Source: Cycas panzhihuaensis (taxonomy: Eukaryota; Cycadophyta). Taken from it: a stretch of DNA of 64,000 nt. The position numbers were made by a program, and so were the translations under genes. The stretch covers positions 120,411,741 through 120,475,740 of the forward strand of contig CM041465.1 in assembly GCA_023213395.1 (NCBI GenBank), read 5' to 3'. Positions 35,419 to 44,745 of the stretch are shown here, in pieces. The notes below the pieces were generated by a model, which saw only the letters and a list, made by a program, of their open reading frames with translations, made no database searches and was not told the DNA's origin. The first letter of the stretch is position 1, and every line of letters starts with the position of its first letter.

Positions 35419-35419
35419 T

Positions 35420-37600
35420 CTCCTACATCCAACAAACAACTCAAGCTCCTCTCCCCAAGAACAGAAACGCCCAGTCCTCTCAAGCGAGAAGGTCAGATCC
35501 TCCACTTGAGAAGAAGTGGTGATCCATTCATGGGGAGTGCTTTCACGATGACTCGCATTGTAGGGCCCAGCATCCTAAGGATGCTCCTCGACGTGACTCT
35601 TCCCCCAAATGGGCCTTAAGGCCAAATTTGGACCAACTAGTTCACAAGGATCTATTCCCTAAACATGGGGGACGCGATCATAACACCCAAACCAAGAATA
35701 ACTGGAACCGAGGAAGATCGCTTGATTCCCATCCTTCCCGTGATAAAGGGAAGGGTGCCCGGGACTCGTCCTCTTCCTCTCGTTCCCCTAGCCGTCGTAC
35801 CCCATCACCTTTACAGCCTCAGAACAAGGCGAAGAAGGTGATCTAGTTGCTTGAAGCAACTCCTTCTTATTCCCTTACGTGGTCTCAGGCCGCCAAGGAA
35901 GCAACGGGAGCTTCTTCTTCTTCTGCTCCTCCCGACCCTCTTTCAAAGAACCTTCCTCCGGAAATACCTCTCTTTCCCAAGGCTATTCCTATACGCCGAG
36001 GTCATTACGATTTCCGAAGGGCACTTACCCAGCCTACCGCGAAGGGTAAGCCCTTCTCCATCGTGGACGAGCTTCATACAGTTGCCGCAGGAATGTCCTT
36101 GATGGACGTTTTGAGGAGTTGTCTCGAGTAGCGGGCCCTCCTCCTAGAAGTTTTAGGATCGAGTGATGCGCCTGTCTACGCTTTGGGCATTGCCTAAAGT
36201 TGTAAACCTATTATTTCGTTTAATCTTAAGGACCTTCCTCTTGCCAGTGAAAGGGAACATCAGTGGAACTTCCCATTCACTATCACTATCGATACACCTG
36301 ATTGTACCCTTCGAAGGACTGTTGTTGACAACAGTTCTTCTGTCAATGCCATACCCTTGCGTGTCATGCAAGAGCTTGGTATTTCCACCTTGGAACCCGT
36401 TCTATGGCGATGCCAAGGTTATGATGGTAGCGAGAAGACCCCTTTGGGATCTATCACGATTCCGCTCACCCTTGAGGGCAAGACTATTCTTACCGATGTT
36501 GTAGTCCTCGACGTTGCCGTTAACTACAACCTTCTTCTAGGTCATCCATGGCTCGACCAAATGGGAGTTGTATGCTCGACTCTTTGGGGTCAACTTAAGT
36601 TCATCCATGATGGGCGGATGAAAGTGATTCCCCGCGAATGCCCATTCACTAAACAAACTCGTTCTACCAGTTCAGCAAACTGAGGTCCCTCTACACATGC
36701 CTCGGCCTGCTCTCTTGGTATACCTAACCTATCTGAGAAAGATCCTGTATCTTCTTCTCCTAGTCTCATGCGGTTCACCCTTATTGGCGTTGGGAGCTAC
36801 GGGTACGTCACTTCGTTTAGTGATGACGAGTCACACGACGAGGATGAGGATTGTCTTCACCCCATCTCTTTCCTCCGCACCAGTAGGTCGTGCCCGTCTC
36901 ATTCTAGATCCCCGTCTAGAACCTCTTTCGTTAGTGAGGCTAACCACTCCTGCGTGTCACATGTCATCGCTTATGTTGACTTGCCCATCGTCAGTTCTTC
37001 TCCCTCATTACCCCTCGTAGGTGATGGCTTTGAAGAATTATCTTTTGCTCCTTCCGAGGAGCCTCTTTTTTACTCTCCTTTAGAGTCTCACTAGGAAGTT
37101 GAGCAACCTGATGACCATCACAGTCCTGTTGCTCCCCCTCCCTCTAGTACTTCCTCTACTCGAAGTAAGATCATCCATGGGGTGGATTACTTTAAAGATG
37201 ATGAAGCCCTACTTGAGCACCTAGCAGGCTTCACGCCCAACTTACCTTCTAGTCACCACAAGCTTGGTCACCAGAAGATCCTTGCGATTGGATCCATGCT
37301 TGCCGATCCGATCCCGTCTCCCATTCCACCTCCTCCTGTTGACCTTGCCCCTCTCCACTTCGAGGAGGACAATGCCATGTGCATGGGGGCAACCCAAGAC
37401 ATAGTCTTGGCCCCTTGCAAGGTCATTAAGGTTGGGTTGGAGTATTTTCCTGGTGAGATAAGGGAGTACTCCCTTCTGTTCCAAGGGTTTCGAGACGTGT
37501 TTGCATGGGATTATGCTGACATGAAGGGAATTGACCCCTCCATTGTCACCCATAACCTCACCACCATTCTTGGCGCCCGCATGCGCGAGCAAGATCCCTT
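35420..37600 (+). pseudogene. gypsy zinc knuckle, protease and linker to RT
   Basis: A second frame carries the knuckle-like block (about 35520-35560), a K/R/S-rich linker, and the retropepsin at about 36260-36640: 'ITIDTPDCTLRRTVVDNSSS', where the active-site motif reads D-N-S instead of the D-[TN]-G expected, then 'VMQELGISTLEP' and 'VNYNLLLGHPWLDQMGVV'. The Gly-to-Ser change should inactivate the protease. Downstream 'VDYFKDDEALLEHL' and 'YSLLFQGFRDVFAWDYADMK' are the usual pre-RT segment of Tat-like pol. Stops at 36129, about 36198, 36681 and 37092 look like transitions. A frameshift at about 37590-37605 precedes RT. Confidence 0.78.
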
Positions 37601-38644
37601 CACTCGAAGCTCTCGACCGCCGTCAAGATGGAGGTTGAGAAGCTTTTGGACGCTGGGCTTATTACTTCCATTGACTACCCTAAATGGGTCTCCAATATCA
37701 TCCTTGTTGCTAAAAAGAATGAGGCAATTCGTATATGTGTTGATTTCTGCAATATCAACAATGCTTATCCTAAGGACAACTTCCCACTACCCTTTATCGA
37801 TCAAATTATTGATCGCACCACTAGATTTGAAGTCATGTCTCTAATGGACGGCTTCTCCAGCTATAACCAAATTCAGATTTCTCCTGAAGATTGTCACAAG
37901 ATGGCCTTCACTACACCTTGGGGTACCTTTGTCTACAAGGCAATGCCCTTTGGTCTTAAGAATGTAGGTGCTACTTACCAAAGAGCCATGCATTTCATTT
38001 TCCATGACCTCATTGATAACACATTGGAGGTCTTCATGGATGATATGATGGGTCTCTCCCGTGTCAGGGCCCATCATCCATCTGACTTGCGTACCATCTT
38101 CTCACGATGCTGCAAGTATCACGTCAATCTACAGGCAATTCAAGGAATTCAGATTGATCCTGACAAGGTCCGGACAATCCTTGACATGCCGCCACCTAGA
38201 ACTCAACGACAGATTAAGTCGTTTCTAGGAAGGCTCAATTTTCTCTGGCTCTTCTTAGCAGACTTCGCTGTGAGTGCTAAACCCCTCACGAACCTATTGA
38301 AGAAGGGAGCTCCTTTTGCCTGGTCTGACAAGACCCAAAAGGCCTTCGAAGGACTTAAGGAAGCCCTTGCCTCCGCTCCTACACTAGCACCTCCCCGATT
38401 CGATAGGCCCTTCGTCATGTACACTTCAACGACTGACGAGTCCTTGGGCGCTATGTTAGCTCAGGAGGATAACTCAGGAACCGAGAGAGCTATATATTTC
38501 ATCAGCTGCACCCCCGTGGCTGCCGAGCTTAACTATTCTCCTGCCAAGAAGGAGTGCCTCTCCTTGATCCATGCGACCAAGAAGTTCAGACACTACTTGC
38601 TTGGAAACACCACCAAGGTGATCGTTCAATCTGATCCCTTATGA
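37601..38644 (+). pseudogene. gypsy reverse transcriptase and RNase H
   Basis: The open frame 37628-38644 reads 'EVEKLLDAGLITSIDYPKWV', 'ICVDFCNINNAYPKDNFPLP' (R-C in most relatives), 'MDGFSSYNQI', 'MPFGLKNVGATYQRAM' and 'LEVFMDDMMG' with both catalytic aspartates. About 20 residues that normally follow ('NP.KC.FGV..GK.LG') are missing between 'YHVNL' and 'IQIDPDKVR', an in-frame deletion. The connection and RNase H follow: 'KKGAPFAWSDKTQKAFEGLK', 'DESLGAMLAQED' and 'NYSPAKKECLSLIHATKKFR'. The frame ends at a TGA, and a frameshift leads into integrase at about 38650-38830. Confidence 0.88.
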
Positions 38645-38829
38645 TACTTACTTACTCGTTCGGATTTAACAGGTAGGGCTGGTCGGTGGGCCATCCTACT
38701 TCAAGAATTTGACCTCCATATCGTCATTCAGAAATCAAAGAAGGGAATGGTAGTGGCCGAACAACTCGCAAACGCCCTATCCCTAACTCCTTTGGTGCCC
38801 CCGTTGATGACTCTCTCCCTGATGAGTCT

Positions 38830-40116
38830 ATCCTGACGATTCAGGGGGTCTCTCCCCATCCACTCATTGACAATGAGTGGTATGGTAATATAGTGCGATA
38901 TCTTACATGCGTGAATACCGCCCGACGTGATAAAGTTAGATCTTGTATCCAGACTTCTGCCAGGCAATACCTCTTCATGGACGAGGTATTATATAAGAGG
39001 TCCTTCGATGGGATCCTCCTTCGCTGCGTCACTACTGACGAAGCTGACCAAGTACTTCGCGAATGCCACCACGGTATTTGTGGAGGTCACCTTGGGGGCC
39101 AGTCTATGGCTCAGAGGATCCTTCACATGGGCTATTTCTGATCGTTCCTATTCAAGGACGCTCATGCCTTTGCTCTGAGATGTTGGCGATGTCAGGAATA
39201 CGCCAACATCTCCCATGTGCCTTCCGAGGCCCTGCATCTTATTGTTTCACCATGGCCTTTTGCTCAGTGGGGACTAGACCTCGTCGGGGCTATCTCCCCA
39301 CCTTCGTCATCACAGCACGAGTTTATCTTGACTGCCATGGAGTATTTCACTAAATGGGCAGAGGCCATCCCTTTGATCACCACCCCTAGTAAAACGATAG
39401 CCACGTTCAATTACCAGCACATCATTTGCCATTTTGGGATTCCGGACGTCCTAATCACTGACAATAGAACTCCTTTCTGTAATAAGGAAATGGATGAGCT
39501 TTGTGAGAAGTTCAGAATTTCTCACAAGACTTCTTCTCCTTACTACCCTCAGGCAAATGGCTAAGTGGAGTCTTTCAATAAGACTCTTGTCAACATTCTC
39601 AAGAAAACCGTTGCTCAATCTCAAAAGGATTGGCACCTTTAGATGCCCTCCGCTTTGTGGGCTTACCGTACCTCTATCTGTTCTGCCACAAGAATGGCCC
39701 TGTTCTCCCTGGTTTACAGTACCGAGGCGATACTCCTGCTGGAGGTGGAGATTCCTTCCTTACGGGTCTCCCTTCGAGGTCTCATCGACGAAGAGTCAAT
39801 CCGTCAGGCTCACCTTCTGGACCTCGAGGCTTTAGATGAGAGACGCTTAGCCGCTTATCAGGCTAACCTAGCATCCAAAGCTCGCTCACAAAGGACCTAC
39901 AATAAACATTTTCGTCCTCGTCCTTTGTTCCCGGGGGACCACGTTCTCAAGCTCGAGTATCTCCATGATCATTTGACCAAGTTCAAACCCCGATGGGTTG
40001 GTCCTTTCGCCATTATCAAATCCCTCGGTAATGGTGCCTACAGGATAGCCACCCTAGAAGGGCTTGAATTCGAGAAAGCTATTAATGGGAGATTCCTTAA
40101 AAAGTTTTATGCATGA
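38830..40116 (+). pseudogene. gypsy integrase
   Basis: One frame holds the whole integrase, closed by three transition-type stops (39139 TGA, 39562 TAA, about 39640 TAG). The H-H-C-C zinc domain is complete: 'ECHHGICGGHLGGQ' ... 'CWRCQEYANI'. The catalytic triad is kept: D in 'WGLDLVGAI', D in 'DVLITDNRTPF', E in 'VESFNKTLVNIL'. The C-terminus reads 'FPGDHVLKLEYLHDHLTKFK', 'PRWVGPFAIIKSLGNGAYRI' and 'NGRFLKKFYA', the 'GPY.I...G.GAYRL' tail of Tat-like elements. It ends at TGA 40114-40116, after which no sense coding follows until the second RNase H. Confidence 0.85.
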
Positions 40117-40614
40117 TCTTTCGGCGATTTCTTCGCCCTACTCCGAAATGAGCCTAAACTACCATCTTAGGTTGTCCCCATTTTCCCCAACCATGGGTAG
40201 AATGGCAATTTAAGGTGGCTTCTTCTTCTTCTTTCTGGTTCCTTCCACGGAACCTGTGTTCCCGTATCCTCTCAGGAACTGTTGTCTTCTTGCTTGGGCA
40301 TTCCCCAATCATGTGATGCTTTGGAGCATCGTCGCTCCTCTCTTCTGCCTACCATTTCCTTCGCATATTCCGTTATGCTCTTCTGCAGACATGTATGCTG
40401 CTCTATCCTCTAACTTCACATCTCTCTATCGCCTCCGCTCGCGGTGGGCATATGTATTCCTATTAGACATATAGGCATACATGGAAGGGAATATGTACAT
40501 CATACAATAAAATATTCATAGCATAACATTTATAACATACAAAATAAACATACATGTCATCCACACATGATATATGCACACCATCTCATACCAAAATGAG
40601 GTTCCAATTACCCC

Positions 40615-40702
<88 letters not shown>

Positions 40703-40830
40703 CAAAAAATCATATGTTACATCATACATATGGGAAGCCGGTGTCCTTGCAGGGGGGGTACAATCATATGATCCTATATATGACCCCCTGGAGGCCCGTG
40801 CTTTCCCCTGTCAAAGCTAATATATACATC
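40117..40830. other. interval after integrase with a (TA)n tract
   Basis: It is non-coding. It contains the uninterrupted TA repeat 40616-40701 and ends near the 3' end of the antisense gene. Confidence 0.5.
40616..40701. repeat. (TA)43 microsatellite
   Basis: An uninterrupted TA dinucleotide run of about 86 bp inside the gypsy 3' region. ORFs across it (runs of I and Y) are artefacts. Confidence 0.95.
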
Positions 40831-43229
40831 TCCTACTCTCTCACGCCTGCTCTGGGGTACCATCTCCCAGTCTGTGTGATCCCTCTCCTGGGGACCACAT
40901 CCCTCCAAGGCTCCTCCTGGGCCTCCGCAAGCTGCCTGTCTCGCTCCCCTCGTCTCATGGTCATCTCAAGGTCGTCGTCATCGTGTGGGTATATGTCATG
41001 CTCTGGCTCGACCTCGACGCCATTTGAGCCACCAACTGATCGTATCAGGCCTGGATACGATCCCTCTCTCCTCAGAGTCCCTCCTCCATCACTCTGAGGC
41101 ACTCCTCGAGTATTGCTATCTGGACCCTACTCTCTTCATCTCCGCCTGATATGCCCTATGCCTCTAGGGCCTGCACCCATCTGCGTAGCTCATCCCTCTC
41201 ACGCCTCGCCTCATCCTGCTCCTATTGCAACTGCCCCCGGAATGTTGTATGCTCCTGGGACTCTGCAGCCCAGATGTCTCTCACCCTCACCAACGGGGCG
41301 AATGCCTCCACGTGGGCACCTGCCGCTCTAGGCGCATCACCTGCTTGGATGGGCGGTTGCCCCTCTATATACACCTGAGGGAATATCTCCCTCACCACAG
41401 CCTCTACCAGTCTCTGGATCTCTACTGCACCTGCCAATACAACATGCCATATGTCAGTATGTATCCCACCACATACCATAATCGAATCGAATCAAATATC
41501 TATCTGGATGCCAAATGACTCAAGAAAAGGTTAGGTCTCACCTGCTGCAGCTGCCGGCTCCTCTGGTCATGCGGCATCCTCCCCTCCTGGCTCTTCGCCA
41601 GCTGCGGTTGCCTCATCCTCGGGTACCTCCTATGCCTGGGCCTCCCTCCTCACAGGGACTAGCTCGACTCTTGTCCCTATGGATCCTCTCATGATCCGTA
41701 GCCTGCGGGCCCTGATCACTGGCCCCGCCTGCCTCGTGCTCCCCGATGTGCTCGCCTCTCCCGGCGCCCGGATGGACCCTCTACTTCTTGTGTCGTCCCT
41801 GAAGGACCTGTCTCCCCTGCAGGTCGTGACGGGCCAGCCCCATCTCCTCCATCATCACCATCATCGTCGTCATCATCTGCGGACGCTCCTACTCCACCTG
41901 CCTCGTCATCACTGTCCCACCTCACCGTCTGGTATGGCTCTGCTATGTAGTCTGGTAGGGTGAGGAGTTCCAGCGATGTCGCCTCCACCGATCGTCAGAC
42001 ATGGGCCCGGTCCTCTGTCCCTCTCAACTGAGTCTGCCACGTGTGGACCATTGGGGCTCGCTCTGTGATGGGGTGTGGTCCCCCCGCTGGTGCCACTACC
42101 GCGAAATGATCAAAGAACCAGCACTATAGCAGTGTGCTATATGATAATCTGCCTCTGATGGTCATCTTAATAGTGTCTAGTTGGGCAACGAGGTTTGTCG
42201 CTATCAGGGTAGCCCAGTCCATCCTCTCGCCAGCTTCACAGCGGCATACTGCATCCAACCATCCACCCGGTATCTCCCTATAGTTCTGCTTTTGGGAAAT
42301 CTGAAACAGAACGCATAGTACAATCAGCTTCCTCACCCCAGGAACTCTAGACATCAGCACGGTCTGGAGGGGAGCTCCTCTCCGCTCCCACCTGTCAGCT
42401 CCTATGAACAACAGGGCTGCCTCTCTGTGTGTTGCCTCGGTGCTAGGCAGCGTCCCTAGTCTCACTGGCCTCCTAGTCGTCGGTACTCCCAGTATCCGCC
42501 GTATATCTCTCGGCGTAACCATCACGTCACCTACCTGAGGTAGGTGGAATACATGTCTCCTCCTATCCCAATGGGATACGATGTCAACCAATAACCTCTA
42601 ATCTGATGCATATTGAGGTGTCTTTAAGGCCTTGTATAGGCCGCACCTCTTCAGGATCTCGCTGTCCTTCTAGGACGCCATCTCCATATAACTCAACATA
42701 GCTATACCTACATTCTCGCGGTTATCCACCGCGATGACAGCCTGTCCACATCAAAAAATGATCAAAGTCAGCCTCATGTCAGTCATTAACACTCCTTACT
42801 CTCTCTCAACTCTCTTTGTCTAAGATTTAAGGCTCTTTTGGCCCCTCCTATCTTTTTTCTCCTTTTCTGCCTTCGTACCGCGCTGAACTTAGCGGTACCA
42901 CTAAGTTTGGCCCGGGTCTAGCGGCAATGATCGCGGCACTGCGATCTTTGCTGCAGTACGAACGGTGACGCCCCAAAAGGAGGGATTTCCAGCCCGAAAA
43001 ATCAAAAAATTTCTTCTTGTGGACCCCGTGCGGCTCACCGGGACCAGGGCTCCCTAATGCCCAGGTCCCCGCCTCTTTCTGGGTGTGATTCAAACTCTGA
43101 GAGGCCTCCGATTGCCCATAAGGGGCACTAAAATCATATAAAAAACTACAAAAACCAATGAAATTTAAGCTTTGAAATGGGTTGGATTTAGTGATATCCA
43201 CTCACTAGATCTGGTCTCGCTGTCGCCAT
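40830..43229 (-). pseudogene. antisense PMD-like gene carried in the gypsy element, with introns
   Basis: Inferred model on the minus strand. Exon 1 43229-43206 ('MATARPDL', context AAGATGG) ends at a strong donor (GTGAGT). Intron 1 runs 43205-42742 to acceptor GTGGACAG. Exon 2 42741-41542 keeps phase. Intron 2 (41541-41431, 111 nt) has donor CAG/GTGAGA and acceptor TTGGCAG. Exon 3 starts at 41430. Exon 2 encodes a PMD-like domain: 'LLVDIVSHWDRRRHVFHLPQ', 'VGDVMVTPRDIRRILGVPT', 'YREIPGGWLDAV' and 'CWFFDHFAVVAPA', then an acidic Asp-rich stretch (about 41845-41915). Exon 3 gives 'EIQRLVEAVVREIFPQVYIE' and a coiled coil 'EQDEARRERDELRRWVQALE'. In-frame stops (TAG, TGA) all fit CAG or CGA decay. 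Antisense extra genes at this place are known in Tat elements (for example gene23 of maize Grande). The 3' end is uncertain. Confidence 0.7.
42124..42591 (-). pseudogene. longest open part of the antisense PMD-like gene (core domain)
   Basis: 155 codons without a stop within exon 2. They hold the diagnostic run of PMD-like proteins: W-D followed by F-H-L-P, then 'V.VT..D...ILGVP' and a downstream 'GGWLDAV' and 'DWATLIATNLVAQ'. The stop at its end (TAG, before 'CWFFDHF') sits where the domain clearly continues, so it is a decay stop and not the natural end. Compare 'LEITEDKIHQITGLP' in the gene at 12936. Confidence 0.75.
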
Positions 43230-43925
43230 CTTGTCCTATTGATCCCGCTAGCTCTCTCCGCTCTCTGATCCAACAGCTCGATCTCTCTCCGCGTGCCTCC
43301 AAAGTTGGGCGGCCCTCCACTGCATAAGGGAATGGCTCTGGTTTCTCACAAGAGTCGATGAAAATGAATCCATTTTCTATTCGATTTCCTTATATAGGCG
43401 AGGGGGCCCAACGGGCACTTCTTCCGTTTTTGGCTCCGCGACAACCGTCGAGACCGTCCCGTTTCCCCGATCGCCTTTGCCTTCTGGCCCTGTTGCTCAT
43501 TGTGCTCTTTTAACGCCCTTTTTACGCTTTCTTGCAAGCGCATTTATGGTGCCTCATTTTTACACTTTTTCTTGGGCTATTCCGTCTCGTTTTACGTGCC
43601 ACTCCCGTGCATGCCTGAGTTTATACTCGTTTGGCTCCTTTTGTCACCCTGGACTTGTTTCTGCAGTCCTTTCTCACTCTTGGGGTCCCCAAAGGGGATG
43701 CTCCCTCACTCGGGGGCATGTTTTGCTTTCCGAAGTGCCCTTTTGGTGCTCTAAGATGCCTTTTTTCTCTTCCGACCACTCTCTGATGGTGATCGGACTG
43801 CTTGCTCTTGCCCTGGGTAACCTCATTGCTAGGTCCTCCTCCCCTTCATGGCCACCTTTTGCTTGCTTTTCGAATATCGCTTTCATTATTTATTGACTAC
43901 CAGGACTTTGTGTCACCCATATCCA
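43230..43925. other. upstream region of the antisense gene, C/T-rich
   Basis: It lies between the antisense start and the second RNase H. It would hold the antisense promoter if the gene was expressed. No TATA box was identified with confidence. ORFs on both strands have no motif. Confidence 0.4.
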
Positions 43926-43927
43926 TC

Positions 43928-44334
43928 TAGATTTTTATCGATGGCGTGTCATGCAGAACCTGGACCTTCCGCATTGCATGGATTCTCTGACCCTTCCGAC
44001 ATGATCTCCTGCGCTCTGGGATCTTCCTCCCAGAGGCTACTAACAATGAAGCCGAATATACAGCTGTGATTGAAGCCCTTACTGATGCTCTCCGTTTTCA
44101 TCACGGATCCATCGTTTTGCTTTGCGACTCTCAAGTTGTGGTGTCTCATCTCACCCAGGTTTACCAGGTGTAATGCCCTCACTTGAGGACTCTCGCTTCC
44201 GCCGCCAGATCTCTTCTAGCCCGCTTCTCTTCTGTCGATATCCAGCATATCCCTCGGGCCCTCAATGCTGAGGCAAATAGTCTCGTTCGCCTCATCCTTG
44301 AGCGTCGACTTCCTCTCCTTGCTGACTGTCCCTG
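43928..44334 (+). pseudogene. second RNase H module (archaeal/plant type) of the gypsy element
   Basis: Translation (with one frameshift near 43955) gives an RNase H that is distinct from the one fused to RT: 'FIDG' then 'EPGPSALHG' (usual F-D-G-A-x-x-x-N-P-G-P), 'EATNNEAEYTAVIEALTDAL' (catalytic E), 'LLCDSQVVVSHLTQVYQV' (catalytic D), 'RFSSVDIQHIPRALNAEANS' (last catalytic D of N-x-x-A-D reads N). One TAA interrupts. This RVT_3-type domain is the additional RNase H reported for Tat elements. It lies about 400 bp before the 3' LTR and 3.8 kb beyond integrase, on the far side of the antisense gene. The stop and the D-to-N change make it inactive. Confidence 0.75.
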
Positions 44335-44745
44335 AGGCTTGTCTGGCTACCCTGTCGCCCAAGCCTCAGGTCATCATGCACTTTGCTTTGCGACCCATTC
44401 GCACCTCCAAAACCTAGCCGCTAATGATGTTAAACTATGGCAACTACTTATTATGCTTACTCTTCTACTTGATTACGCATGTCTTTCTACATCTTTTGTG
44501 GTGGGAGCAGCCCCCTCGCCCTTCTGATTCTTCCAATCGGTTTCCAGGTGGCTCATAGGCAGCCCCTATATTGTCTCCACCGTTGCTTTCGTATCCATGC
44601 ATTCCGCCACGATACTTATCGATGCCCTTGCCTGCTGTTATGATCTTGATTTATATATCTATATACACATGTGCTACTTACAGTTGTGTTGCCAGCATTC
44701 GCCATCGCACCACACTTTCGAGCGGTGAGGCTCACGCCATAAGGC

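Noticed and set aside
40516-40820. ORFs made of I and Y repeats
   Set aside because: Artefacts of the (TA)n tract.
42300-42336. Possible third intron (36 nt) in the antisense gene
   Set aside because: Donor and acceptor look fair, but 36 nt is too short for a plant intron, and the sequence is open in frame and a multiple of three.
43346-43543. 65-codon minus-strand ORF as first exon of the antisense PMD gene
   Set aside because: No motif. The ATG at 43229 with a consensus GTGAGT donor gives a better in-phase join to exon 2.
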